Positions 8,080-15,767 of a stretch of 20,099 nucleotides of DNA are shown piece by piece (position 1 is the first letter of the stretch; each line of letters opens with the position of its first letter). A program made the translations under genes and the position numbers. The stretch is taken from the NCBI GenBank assembly GCA_043764015.1, contig JAYUKY010000017.1:1-20099 (forward strand), given 5' to 3'. This DNA is from JANYGM01 sp043764015 (GTDB lineage Bacteria > Bacteroidota > Bacteroidia > Cytophagales > Thermonemataceae). The notes beneath the pieces were generated by a model that made no database searches, was not told where the DNA came from, and saw nothing but the letters and a program-made list of their open reading frames with translations.

Positions 8080-8626
8080 TAAAGCTATTTTTTTTGATGT
8101 TATTTAGAAACATTCTAAATGAATTTACTTCTTTTCAATAATAGACATTTGCCCTAAATGAGGAAGCATTATGGAATAAAAAATACGAAGCACGAATATG
8201 AAAATTTGATTATTAAGTAATTGAGGTTGTTTAGGGTTAGCGTTTTTCTTATATATGAATAAAACAAAATTTTTAAAGACCTTTAATTTGTTTATTTTTG
8301 ACTATGAAAATACAAAAATGGATACATTCAATGGTTGAAAATTATTTACTAGATTTATTTTTAATATTTTAATTATTTGATAATCAATCATTTATGTTAC
8401 TATAAATTAATTCTAAACAACCTCATTACTATAAACTCCCGAGAAGTATTATTTTCTGACAAAAATAGTGTATTTTTGCAATTAAAGCAACATTTAATCT
8501 GATTTATATTATAAATATTACTTCATATAAGTAATTTATTACTAAGATTTAAAGACCCTCGTGTAAAAAAACATTTCTTTGCTCTTGGAATATATTGTTT
8601 TCAAGAGAAAATTAAATATCAATGCT
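8080..8626. other. Gene-poor AT-rich stretch with repeat and transposon debris
   Basis: I find no credible intact gene between the aconitase promoter and the transposase remnant. The stretch holds the 13-bp inverted-repeat pair described separately, one TGATAATCA palindrome at 8378-8386, a TATTTTTG box at 8471-8478 on the plus strand without a clear -33 partner, and a 20-codon open frame at 8158-8220 that I do not consider real. It looks like decayed mobile-element DNA. Confidence 0.5.
8222..8425. repeat. 204-bp segment bounded by 13-bp perfect inverted repeats (MITE-like)
   Basis: TGAGGTTGTTTAG at 8222-8234 is the exact reverse complement of CTAAACAACCTCA at 8413-8425. With a one-base gap the similarity extends a few bases further outward (AGTAAT-like on both sides). 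The ends face inward as in a transposon. The interior has no coding potential, so this resembles a miniature non-autonomous element or the two ends of a collapsed insertion sequence. A transposase remnant lies about 200 bp downstream. I saw no clear target-site duplication. Confidence 0.45.
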
Positions 8627-8904
8627 ATGGTTAAATATACAGTTTATGATAGTTTTACTGGACTATTAAATGGTAATCAAGTGCGCACTTTAGGTGACAA
8701 CCTTTTGATAGCAGAAGTGCCATCAAAAACCTGTGAATTGCTCAAGGATAGTGAAGAAATCTATGTTTTATATGACTCTTGTGATATTCGTAAGCCCTCC
8801 GCACCTGAAATGGAAGTGATTGGCAAAGTGATGTCTTTAGATAAAAAAATAATTAATGGCTATAAAACCTTTAACAGTGTTGCTATAGATTTAAAACAGC
8901 AAGG
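8627..8904 (+). pseudogene. IS4-like (DDE) transposase remnant
   Basis: From the ATG at 8627 the frame reads MVKYTVYDSFTGLLNG, later EEIYVLYDSCDIRKP, and then GKVMSLDKKIINGYKTFNSVAID. The LYDxxDIRKP segment followed by an INGYxTFNSVAI segment resembles the region around the first catalytic Asp of IS4-family transposases; I recognise this from memory, not from a search. Only about 90 residues remain, where an intact enzyme has roughly 400, and both the N-terminal and the C-terminal catalytic parts are gone. An ATG at 8579 in the same frame could extend the open frame by 16 residues, but these look like leader translation. The fragment runs into the GRAM remnant in another frame, so it is not a working gene. 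Confidence 0.5.
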
Positions 8905-9189
8905 GGCGCAGCTAATCATTTTCTTGGGGCGGAAAGCGTTGGGGGCAAACTTTATCTACTAAATAATGCCTTAGAATTCAAATATCACGGTTTTAATGTT
9001 CAAAATCATAACCTTATTATTTATTTGAAAGATATAGAGGAAGCAAAAATCTATAATCTTCTTTGGATTATCCCAAACGGACTGAAAGTTATCCTTAAAA
9101 ACGGACAAATAGAAAAGTTTGTTGTCAATAACAGAACTAAATGGATAGAGAAAATTTTAGCAACAAAAAAATTATTTATCACCTTCTAA
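8893..9189 (+). pseudogene. GRAM-domain protein remnant without its own start
   Basis: In the reading frame that ends at the TAA of 9187-9189, about 98 codons encode ANHFLGAESVGGKLYLLNN, then LEFKYHGFNVQNHNLIIYLKDI, and finally KNGQIEKFVVNNRTKWIEKI. This closely follows the GRAM-domain pattern: a Gly-Gly-Lys-Leu-Tyr-Leu strand, a Phe-x-x-His turn, a Leu-x-Asp-Ile strand, and a C-terminal helix starting with Trp. GRAM domains have a PH-like fold and often bind lipids or proteins. The frame has no ATG; upstream it closes at a stop (8872-8874). One missing base near 8903-8910 would join it to the transposase-like frame. It is either a pseudogene joined to transposon debris or one gene with a frameshift or sequencing error. 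Confidence 0.55.
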
Positions 9190-9202
9190 ATAATTGATTA
9201 TC

Positions 9203-9235
9203 AGACCTTCAAGGTTTTTAAAACCTTGAAGGTCT
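9203..9235. repeat. Perfect palindrome with 16-bp arms before ruvB
   Basis: AGACCTTCAAGGTTTT at 9203-9218 pairs exactly with its reverse complement at 9220-9235, leaving a single unpaired base. It begins 14 bp after the GRAM stop and ends 34 bp before the ruvB start. It could end the upstream transcript, fold in the ruvB leader, or be a dispersed REP-like palindrome. No T-run follows it directly, so a simple terminator is less likely. A TGATTATCA motif (9195-9203) abuts it. Confidence 0.7.
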
Positions 9236-9269
9236 TGCATAAAATTTATTTTAAAATCAACTCAAAAAA

Positions 9270-10298
9270 ATGCGTCAAGATTACCTTACAGGCGACCCTG
9301 AAAACCTTTCTACCACAGATAAAGACATTGAAAAAGCTCTTAGACCGCTTTCTTTTGAAGATTTTGCTGGGCAAGATAAAATTGTGGAAAATTTGCGTGT
9401 GTTTGTGGCTGCCGCAAAACTGCGTGGCGAAGCACTTGACCACGTGCTTCTTCACGGACCTCCTGGACTTGGAAAAACCACGCTTTCCAACATTATTTCC
9501 AATGAATTGGGTTCATCTCTCACCACGACTTCTGGTCCTGTCTTGGATAAACCAATGGATTTGGCGGGACTTCTCACCAAATTAAACACCAATGATGTAC
9601 TTTTTATTGATGAAATACACCGTTTAAACCCTATTGTGGAAGAGTATTTGTATTCTGCAATGGAGGATTACAAAATTGATATTATGCTGGATTCTGGTGC
9701 AAATGCTCGTACTGTGCAAATTGGACTAAATCCGTTTACGTTGATAGGTGCAACTACACGTTCTGGGCTACTTACTGCGCCTTTGCGTGCTAGGTTTGGT
9801 ATCAATGCAAGGCTTAATTATTATGATGCTAAACTCCTCACTACCATTGTGATACGTTCTTGTGGTATTTTGAATACGCCTATTGATGAGGCAGCGGCTT
9901 ACGAAATAGCTAGGCGTAGTCGTGGAACGCCACGTATTGCTAACAATTTGTTGCGCCGTACTAGAGATTTTGCTCAAATCAAAGGAAATGGCACTATCAC
10001 TATGGAAATTGCTGAAATTGCGTTGCTTGCCTTAGAAGTAGACCAAAATGGTTTAGATGAGATGGATAACCGCATTTTGACTACTATTATTGAAAAATTC
10101 AAAGGCGGACCTGTTGGACTTACTACCATTGCCACTGCTTGCGGAGAAGATGCAGAAACTATTGAAGAAGTTTATGAGCCTTTTTTGATACAAGAAGGTT
10201 ATATGAAACGTACTTCTCGTGGGCGTGAAGTTACGGCATTGGCTTACAAGCATTTAGGGATTGTTCCGCCAACAACACAACCACATTTATTTTCTTAA
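9270..10298 (+). CDS. ruvB: Holliday junction branch migration DNA helicase RuvB
   Basis: This is a 342-residue AAA+ motor. Two RuvB rings pull DNA through the RuvA-bound Holliday junction during recombinational repair, and RuvC cuts the product. It carries Walker A GPPGLGKT (63-70), Walker B FIDEIHR (Asp114), sensor 1 GATTRSG (160-166), an arginine finger region PLRARFG (171-177), and the C-terminal winged helix with GGPVGL and TxRGR-like EGYMKRTSRGRE. Length is typical and all motifs are intact. ruvA and ruvC are not in the window, as is common in Bacteroidota. The ATG follows AACTCAAAAAA with no clear Shine-Dalgarno sequence. A strong hairpin lies on each side, so it is probably transcribed alone or from a promoter inside the upstream debris. 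Confidence 0.98.
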   Translation: MRQDYLTGDPENLSTTDKDIEKALRPLSFEDFAGQDKIVENLRVFVAAAKLRGEALDHVLLHGPPGLGKTTLSNIISNELGSSLTTTSGPVLDKPMDLAGLLTKLNTNDVLFIDEIHRLNPIVEEYLYSAMEDYKIDIMLDSGANARTVQIGLNPFTLIGATTRSGLLTAPLRARFGINARLNYYDAKLLTTIVIRSCGILNTPIDEAAAYEIARRSRGTPRIANNLLRRTRDFAQIKGNGTITMEIAEIALLALEVDQNGLDEMDNRILTTIIEKFKGGPVGLTTIATACGEDAETIEEVYEPFLIQEGYMKRTSRGREVTALAYKHLGIVPPTTQPHLFS

Positions 10299-10313
10299 AA
10301 GAAGTTGTTAAAT

Positions 10314-10345
10314 AACTTTCCAAAAGTTAAAACTTTTGGAAAGTT
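10314..10345. terminator. Bidirectional hairpin terminator between convergent genes
   Basis: AACTTTCCAAAAGTT (10314-10328) is followed by a 2-nt loop and its exact reverse complement (10331-10345), giving a 15-bp perfect stem. It sits 16 bp after the ruvB stop and 10 bp before the end of the convergent secreted-protein gene, the right place for a shared terminator. It is AT-rich, and its T-runs are inside the stem rather than after it. Confidence 0.7.
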
Positions 10346-10355
10346 TGACATTTAC

Positions 10356-12107
10356 TTATCTTATTAGCGTGAGCGTTCCTTTGTATGTAAAAAAATTCCC
10401 TAAATAATCTTCAATATTACATACATATACATATACGCTAGGTGGCATTTGTACGCCATTTCTTTCACCATTCCAATTTTCTGTAAATAGCTTTGAATCA
10501 AAGATTTTCTGATTATTTTCATCAAAAATAAGCATAGAATAAGTCTTCACAAAAAAGCCTTTTGGCTCAAAAATATCATTCAAATTATCATTATTGGGCG
10601 TGAATGCCGTTGGAAACTGCATTTTGTACTTCCTTTCCACAAAAACCGTATTAGAACTACTCAAAAATGGTGTAGTTGCATTAGAAGTTGTGCCAATTAC
10701 CTTGTAAGTGATAATTTGATTTTCCAAATCTTGAGAATTATCTGTATAGGTCAAAGCATTTCCCAAAGGAATCTCCTCATAAACTACGCCTAAATTGTTG
10801 ATTTTCTGCAATTTATAAGAAATAGCATTATTATCAGAATTTTTGTAGGCTGTCCAAGTGAGTATTCTAGCAGAAAGCACATCTGTTGAACTTGTGGTTA
10901 CATTCAAAATAATAGGACAAGTTTCTCCAGAAAACAACGCCAAAAAGCCGCAAGTTGCTACATTTGTAATTTTGTAACAATTTGAAATATTATTACCAGC
11001 ATTATTAGTAACAAAATCTTCTTCAAAAGTAATATTAGTTGTTGTTTGAGTTTTTACGTTATTTTTTAGGATTTGATAGGTTTTCAAATCATCAAAATTG
11101 CTGTTGGTAGCGTCCCAAGAGAGTTTTATTTTATTATTTTCAATGGTTGAATTAAGTTTTTTGACTTCTAATGGAGCGGTTGTAGTTGCGCCAATACTAC
11201 TTGATAGCGTGATTGTGTTATTACATTTGTCTGTAACTTTTAAATAAAAAGTATAGCTTTTCAAAAGTGTATTTAACTTAGAAAAACTACGTGTAATGGC
11301 TACAGATGTGGTATCTTGCCACGTTTTTAGTAGCGTTCTTGGTGCGTTATCTTCAGAAATAAATAATTCAAAGAGCAAATCTTTCTTAAAACCACTAAAA
11401 TTTAGGTCAATAACGCCCTCACAGATACTTTTGGGCTTTCCTGTGCTGGCTATTCCCATACCAATTTCATTAGCAGTAACAAGTTCTGCAAGTGTCTGAT
11501 AAATACGAATGGTCATAATACTATCTTTGCCACATTTTATGCCGTCAGTTCTACCCAAATTGTATCTTCCGCTTACTTTTACGGTATAAACTGGACCTGC
11601 AGGATTTGTAATATTAGGATAAATTTTAGTGAAAGGAATATTAGTAATAATAGGCGTGATAACAGTAGGTGTTTGGTCGCCAAAATCAGCCTCATAGCTA
11701 TCATAACCCACATTTTGGACTGTCAAAACTGCTTGTTTGCCAGCGCAACGCACAAGTGTAAGGCTCAAAGCAGGCGTAGGCAACACACGTACATAATTAG
11801 TTTTTTTGATACTTCCACTTTGTCCTACACCTGCATCGTAAAACATCGTTACAGAATACAAACCAGGCGTAGAATAAGTAAAAGTGCTTACATTTGTCCC
11901 AGAAATAGGCAAATTATCTGCAAACTGATACACAACATTTCCGCAGGTGGCGCATTTGGTAAGAGTAACCGTAAAAGGCGCACAACCTTTGATTTCTGTG
12001 GCAGTTGCAGGATAATTATTTGCTGTAAAATTATATTGTGCTTTTAAGATTGCGCTACTAAATAGCATCAAAAGGCATATAAAAGTTATTTTAAGAAGAT
12101 TTTGCAT
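10356..12107 (-). CDS. Secreted protein with T9SS type B (gliding motility-associated) C-terminal domain
   Basis: This is a 583-residue protein. The N-terminus is a signal peptide (MQNLLKITFICLLML, with likely cleavage after KAQ at about residue 24). The next region has PKD-like features: a CAPFTVTLTKCATCG segment, TFTYSTPGLYSVTMFY, and DFGDQTP, which all point to immunoglobulin-like beta domains at about 40-200. A fibronectin-III-like region covers about 310-480. The last 88 residues begin MQFPTAFTPNNDNLNDIFEP and end with a WNGE...PSVYVYVCNIED...YKGTLTLIR pattern, as in the gliding-motility-associated C-terminal domain. That domain is recognised by the type IX secretion system (type B sorting signal) for export through the outer membrane. 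The usual FNRWG of this domain is replaced by FDENNQ. The protein is probably a cell-surface or released adhesin; its ligand is not evident. Seven or more cysteines suggest disulfides. Confidence 0.85.
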   Translation of the reverse strand: MQNLLKITFICLLMLFSSAILKAQYNFTANNYPATATEIKGCAPFTVTLTKCATCGNVVYQFADNLPISGTNVSTFTYSTPGLYSVTMFYDAGVGQSGSIKKTNYVRVLPTPALSLTLVRCAGKQAVLTVQNVGYDSYEADFGDQTPTVITPIITNIPFTKIYPNITNPAGPVYTVKVSGRYNLGRTDGIKCGKDSIMTIRIYQTLAELVTANEIGMGIASTGKPKSICEGVIDLNFSGFKKDLLFELFISEDNAPRTLLKTWQDTTSVAITRSFSKLNTLLKSYTFYLKVTDKCNNTITLSSSIGATTTAPLEVKKLNSTIENNKIKLSWDATNSNFDDLKTYQILKNNVKTQTTTNITFEEDFVTNNAGNNISNCYKITNVATCGFLALFSGETCPIILNVTTSSTDVLSARILTWTAYKNSDNNAISYKLQKINNLGVVYEEIPLGNALTYTDNSQDLENQIITYKVIGTTSNATTPFLSSSNTVFVERKYKMQFPTAFTPNNDNLNDIFEPKGFFVKTYSMLIFDENNQKIFDSKLFTENWNGERNGVQMPPSVYVYVCNIEDYLGNFFTYKGTLTLIR

Positions 12108-12203
12108 CTTTATTTTATTGTTTGGTTGTCTATTTTCACAAATACAAGCAAAAAACGGACTAGGATTTTTAGGATTTATAGATTTTAGGATTTTTTTGTA
12201 TAA

Positions 12204-13223
12204 TCATTCAAAATCTATTCCCCAAACAGAAATAAATTTGTCATCACTTGCAGAAATCAGATAGTCTTGACTATCATTTTGATAATCAGACCATAAAATT
12301 TTATTTACGCTTGTTGCGTGGCTTGCGTTGCGTGCTTTATCAATGACTTTTAGTAGCGCAAAAGTCTTAGAATCCCATATTTTGATAGTTTTATCCATAC
12401 TGCAAGTAGCAAAATAATTGCCACAAGGTGAAAAATCAATGTCGTTAATGGCAAAAAGATGTGCAATAATATCTGTTTTTAACTGATAATCAACCTTTTC
12501 TGTTGGTCTTTCCCAAATTTTAAGATGTGCATCACGGCTTCCAGAAATTAAATAATCATTTTGATTATTATTTTGGTTATTTTCTTGATTATCAGGAAAA
12601 TAACATAAAGAAAAAACAGAACTAATATGTGCCTCTATTGCTTGTTTGAGTTCTAGGGTTTGCAAATCAAAAATATGTATAAAATTGTCGCTACTAGCTA
12701 CTGCAAACTCGTTTTTTTGAGAGTTTATAGCAATTTTTCTTAGACTTTTTTCAGAGATTTTGAGGTGTTTTTTCACAGAAAAAGTAGCTAAATCTACAAT
12801 AGTCAAAACGCCATCACCTTGTGCCACAAAAGCGTAATAATTATTTTTATCTTCTTGATTATGAACTATTTCTATATCAAAAATTTGGCTTTTAGTAGTT
12901 TTTAGAGATTTGTTTTTTTCTCTATCAGGAGCATAATTTTCTTCAAAATAAATCATCTGCAAACCTTCAAAATTTTGCCCAATTATCAACGCATTTCCCT
13001 GCGGAAAATAGCGCATAGCATACACAGAACTAGGGATTTGCGCCACCAAACGCCCTAGTTCTGGGTTTTTAAGATTCCAAAGTGCTATTTGTCCATCACC
13101 TCCAGAAGACAAAAATAAATATTTTTCTGGGAGTTTTTCCAAAGAATACACACAATCTTTATGCCCTGCAAGTGTTTCTATTTTTTGTACCGTTATTTTA
13201 GGTAGAATTTTTGGTAAAATCAT
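12204..13223 (-). CDS. WD40-repeat beta-propeller protein
   Basis: This is a 339-residue protein without a signal peptide, so probably cytoplasmic. Seven WD40 blades can be followed, each ending in a strand such as GQIALWN (blade 1), NFIHIFD (4), AHLKIWE (5), KTIKIWD (6) and KFISVWG (7). Seven blades account for the whole length and would close one propeller. Blade 5 carries a low-complexity insertion, NQENNQNNNQND, between two strands. Such proteins are scaffolds for protein contacts and no enzyme motif is seen; the partner is unknown. It lies 85 bp downstream of the M28 peptidase gene on the same strand and could be cotranscribed. Short GGATTTTTA-type direct repeats follow its stop codon (about 12163-12190). 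Confidence 0.9.
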   Translation of the reverse strand: MILPKILPKITVQKIETLAGHKDCVYSLEKLPEKYLFLSSGGDGQIALWNLKNPELGRLVAQIPSSVYAMRYFPQGNALIIGQNFEGLQMIYFEENYAPDREKNKSLKTTKSQIFDIEIVHNQEDKNNYYAFVAQGDGVLTIVDLATFSVKKHLKISEKSLRKIAINSQKNEFAVASSDNFIHIFDLQTLELKQAIEAHISSVFSLCYFPDNQENNQNNNQNDYLISGSRDAHLKIWERPTEKVDYQLKTDIIAHLFAINDIDFSPCGNYFATCSMDKTIKIWDSKTFALLKVIDKARNASHATSVNKILWSDYQNDSQDYLISASDDKFISVWGIDFE

Positions 13224-13308
13224 GTTAATATTTAAAAATTCCCTACATCTAAAAAAGTATCAATATACTTGATTCTAAGTAACTGATAATCAAGTAATCA
13301 AAACTTTA

Positions 13309-14343
13309 TTACTTAGGCATTGCATTTTGATAAATCATTTGTAAAACCGTTTCTCCGACTGCTTTAAGCGTATTTTTATCAATTATTTTGATATTATCTT
13401 CTTGTGTGTGGTGGTGTACGCCAAACTCATTGTCATAATTGATGATATCAATCATAGGGATTTTACCAAATTCATTGACAAAAAGGTGGTCGTCAAGCAT
13501 TCCGCCATCTCCAAATTTCAGTTCTTTATTGACAAAAAAGTGTCCATAACCTAGTTTCTGACCAATCAGCCACGTTTGATTAACAATATTTGAAGCATAT
13601 TGCACAGAATAAAATTCTTTCCTAAAAATAGCATTTTTTGCCCCAACCATATCCAACAAAATGCCAAAGTAAGCAGAATAATCAGCTTTATGTTTGTTTT
13701 TTGACCAATATTGAGAACCGTGACACCAAAAAATATTTTCTCCTTTGTCGTTCTTGTTTGTGCCTTCTTTGTGTCCATCATCTTCCAAATCAAAGAAAAT
13801 CACGTCTATACCTACATTAGGCGCGCCTATGCTAGGCTTATTTTTGTCCGCTTGAATGGCACGTACTATTTCCAAAATTACTGCCACACCACTTGCGCCA
13901 TCATCTGCGCCGTCTAGTGGTTTTTCGTGGTTATTTTTGTCTTTATCTTTATCTGAAAAACGGCGGGTATCCCAATGTGCAGCAAGCAAAATACGCCTTG
14001 ATGCGCTTGGATTAAGTGAGGCAATGATATTTTTGCCTTGCATTTTAAGACTATCATACGCCACTGCTTCAAAATTTTGTACTTCAATGTTTGCGCCCAT
14101 TTTTTCTAGGGTTTTGAGCAAATATTCTGCACATTGTTGGTGCGCTTTGCTGTTGGGCGTTCTTGCGCCAAAAGCAATTTGTTTTTCTATGAAAACAAAA
14201 GCAGAATCAGCATTAAATGCAGGTGCAGGTAATATTTTGAGTTCTTCCACTACTGCTACGTCAGGTTTTTTGTCTATGATTTTATCACAACTATTAAACA
14301 TAATAAGGCTGAAAACGCTTATTAAACAAGCTATACTTTTCAT
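13309..14343 (-). CDS. M28-family zinc metallopeptidase or glutaminyl cyclase-like lipoprotein
   Basis: This is a 344-residue protein with a short hydrophobic leader and a Cys at residue 19 (SLIMFNSC), suggesting a lipoprotein. The zinc-site motifs of family M28 are present: His123 and Asp125 in AAHWDTR, Asp148 in GADDGASG, Glu-Asp in FFDLEDDG, Asp in LLDMVG, and His in HHHTQEDN near the C-terminus. The arrangement, with FIEKQIAFGARTPNS in front, matches bacterial relatives of glutaminyl-peptide cyclotransferase, which form N-terminal pyroglutamate, or aminopeptidases of the same fold. Sequence alone does not decide between the two. It should act in the periplasm or on the membrane. The gene is divergent from lycopene cyclase; the region between them contains a -7-like box (TATATTTA, 14368-14375, minus strand). 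It could share a transcript with the WD40 gene downstream. Confidence 0.85.
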   Translation of the reverse strand: MKSIACLISVFSLIMFNSCDKIIDKKPDVAVVEELKILPAPAFNADSAFVFIEKQIAFGARTPNSKAHQQCAEYLLKTLEKMGANIEVQNFEAVAYDSLKMQGKNIIASLNPSASRRILLAAHWDTRRFSDKDKDKNNHEKPLDGADDGASGVAVILEIVRAIQADKNKPSIGAPNVGIDVIFFDLEDDGHKEGTNKNDKGENIFWCHGSQYWSKNKHKADYSAYFGILLDMVGAKNAIFRKEFYSVQYASNIVNQTWLIGQKLGYGHFFVNKELKFGDGGMLDDHLFVNEFGKIPMIDIINYDNEFGVHHHTQEDNIKIIDKNTLKAVGETVLQMIYQNAMPK

Positions 14344-14372
14344 TAAGATTTTTGGGATAATTTTCTGTAAAT

Positions 14373-14421
14373 ATAGTATTTTTTCTGAAAATAGTAGCGT
14401 ATTCAGTCAAAAAAATACTAT
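14373..14421. promoter_or_regulatory. Inverted repeat in the divergent M28/crtY promoter region
   Basis: ATAGTATTTTTT (14373-14384) and its exact reverse complement AAAAAATACTAT (14410-14421) are separated by 25 bp. The pair lies between divergent genes and next to the candidate -7 box of the M28 gene. It may be an operator that is shared by both promoters, or a chance AT-rich hairpin. Confidence 0.3.
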
Positions 14422-14455
14422 TTTTGGAAAAATTATTTGATAAATATTTATATTT

Positions 14456-14497
14456 AACTCACAACTAATAATTTATAATTCATAACTCACAACTCAC
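14456..14497 (+). repeat. Six phased 7-bp repeats directly before crtY
   Basis: The 42 bp before the start codon divide exactly into AACTCAC, AACTAAT, AATTTAT, AATTCAT, AACTCAC, AACTCAC, and are followed by A and the ATG. All share AAYTNAY. The same 7-bp type occurs before the Dna2-like gene. They occupy the leader, where they could affect translation or be slippage products. Confidence 0.75.
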
Positions 14498-14498
14498 A

Positions 14499-15731
14499 AT
14501 GTCAAAATTTGATTATATTATTGCTGGTGCAGGCTGTGCTGGGCTTAGTTTAGCGTTTTATATTAGTATTTTAAAAGGTGAAAATCTTAAAAACAAAAAG
14601 ATACTTTTAATAGATAAAGTGCCAAAAACGACAAATGACCGCACTTGGTCGTTTTGGAAAGACAAAAGTATTCCTTTTGAGTTTGAAGGGATTATCCATA
14701 AAAAGTGGGAAAATCTTTATTTTTTTGGAGAAAACTTCTCTGATAAAATCAATATTTCTCCCTATAACTATAATACCATTCGTGCCATTGATTTTTATGA
14801 TTTTACTAGAAAAATAATTAGTCAAAACCTTAATATTCAGATAGTTTATGAAGAAATACAAGAAATAGGAGAAACGAATTTAAAAGAAAATTCTTGTGCT
14901 TTTGTGCGCACAAACACGCCTACTGGTACGCAAACGTATGAGGCTGATTTTATATTTAATAGTACCAATTTATTTTATGATATAGAAAAAAAAGCAGGTT
15001 ATCATTATTTTTTGCAACATTTCAAGGGCTGGTTTGTAGAAACAAAAACGGATTTTTTTGATGAAAAAACGGCACATTTTATGGATTTTAGAGTGCCGCA
15101 AATGCCAAAAGAAGCTAGATTTTGTTATATTTTGCCCTTTTCTCCTAGAAAAGCCCTCATTGAATTTACAGTTTTTTCTGAAAACTTATTAGAACAAAAT
15201 AACAATGATATTAACAATAATAATGAATATGATAATCAGCTCAAAAATTATATAGAAAACATCATACAACTCTCTGATTATAATATAGTTGAACAAGAGT
15301 TTGGCGTGATTCCTATGTATGATTTTGCACATAAAAAACAAGTAGGAAACCACATTATCAATATTGGTACGACAGGCGGACAGGTCAAGGCAAGCACAGG
15401 CTACGCTTTTTTGCGCATACAAACACGTACAAAAGATATTGCAAAAGCACTTTCTTTGACTGGAAAGCCCTTTTATAAGGAAAATAGCATCAAAAAATAC
15501 CAACTTTATGATAGTGCACTTCTCCACGTAATGGCAAATCAGAAAGATAATAATGGTCTTTCTATGAAAAAAATCTTTACCATTTTATTTGAAAAACTAC
15601 CAATTCAAGGGCTTTTTAGGTTTTTAGATGAAAAAACAACTTTTTTGGAAGATGTAAAACTGATGTCAAAAGTGCCTGCTATACCGTTTATTAAGGCTAT
15701 TTTAGAAAACCTTTGGAAACAAAAATCATAA
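14499..15731 (+). CDS. crtY: Lycopene beta-cyclase (CrtY family)
   Basis: This is a 410-residue flavoprotein that closes the beta-ionone rings of lycopene to give beta-carotene, the precursor of zeaxanthin-type or flexixanthin-type pigments. The FAD-binding fold is at the N-terminus: DYIIAGAGCAGLSLAF (5-20), followed by an acidic strand end in LLIDK. The family signature DRTWSFW lies at residues 47-53. Further family segments are FLQHFKGWFVET, MDFRVPQ, FCYILPFSPRKALIEFTVFS, GVIPMYD and NIGTTGGQVKASTGYAF. Length is normal. An Asn-rich insertion (NNNDINNNNEYDN) sits after the FTVFS segment, in a place likely to be a surface loop. No other carotenoid gene is in the window, so the pathway is scattered. 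The enzyme is expected at the membrane surface. The start codon directly follows the 7-bp repeat array. Confidence 0.93.
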   Translation: MSKFDYIIAGAGCAGLSLAFYISILKGENLKNKKILLIDKVPKTTNDRTWSFWKDKSIPFEFEGIIHKKWENLYFFGENFSDKINISPYNYNTIRAIDFYDFTRKIISQNLNIQIVYEEIQEIGETNLKENSCAFVRTNTPTGTQTYEADFIFNSTNLFYDIEKKAGYHYFLQHFKGWFVETKTDFFDEKTAHFMDFRVPQMPKEARFCYILPFSPRKALIEFTVFSENLLEQNNNDINNNNEYDNQLKNYIENIIQLSDYNIVEQEFGVIPMYDFAHKKQVGNHIINIGTTGGQVKASTGYAFLRIQTRTKDIAKALSLTGKPFYKENSIKKYQLYDSALLHVMANQKDNNGLSMKKIFTILFEKLPIQGLFRFLDEKTTFLEDVKLMSKVPAIPFIKAILENLWKQKS

Positions 15732-15767
15732 TTATTTTACAACTTTTTAATGTAGTAGAATAATTAT
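15728..15767. terminator. Possible AT-rich bidirectional terminator between crtY and the convergent gene
   Basis: ATAATTATT (15728-15736) and AATAATTAT (15759-15767) form a 9-bp inverted repeat whose arms include the stop codons of both convergent genes, with a run of T after the second arm. The stem contains no G or C, so it would be weak. Confidence 0.3.

Noticed and set aside
8158..8220. A 20-codon open frame beginning MRKHYGIKNTKHEYE
   Set aside because: It is too short, lies in transposon-like debris and has no supporting start signal.
12161..12190. GGATTTTTA-like direct repeats after the WD40 gene
   Set aside because: Only three short imperfect units are present and no hairpin forms, so I do not call a regulatory feature.
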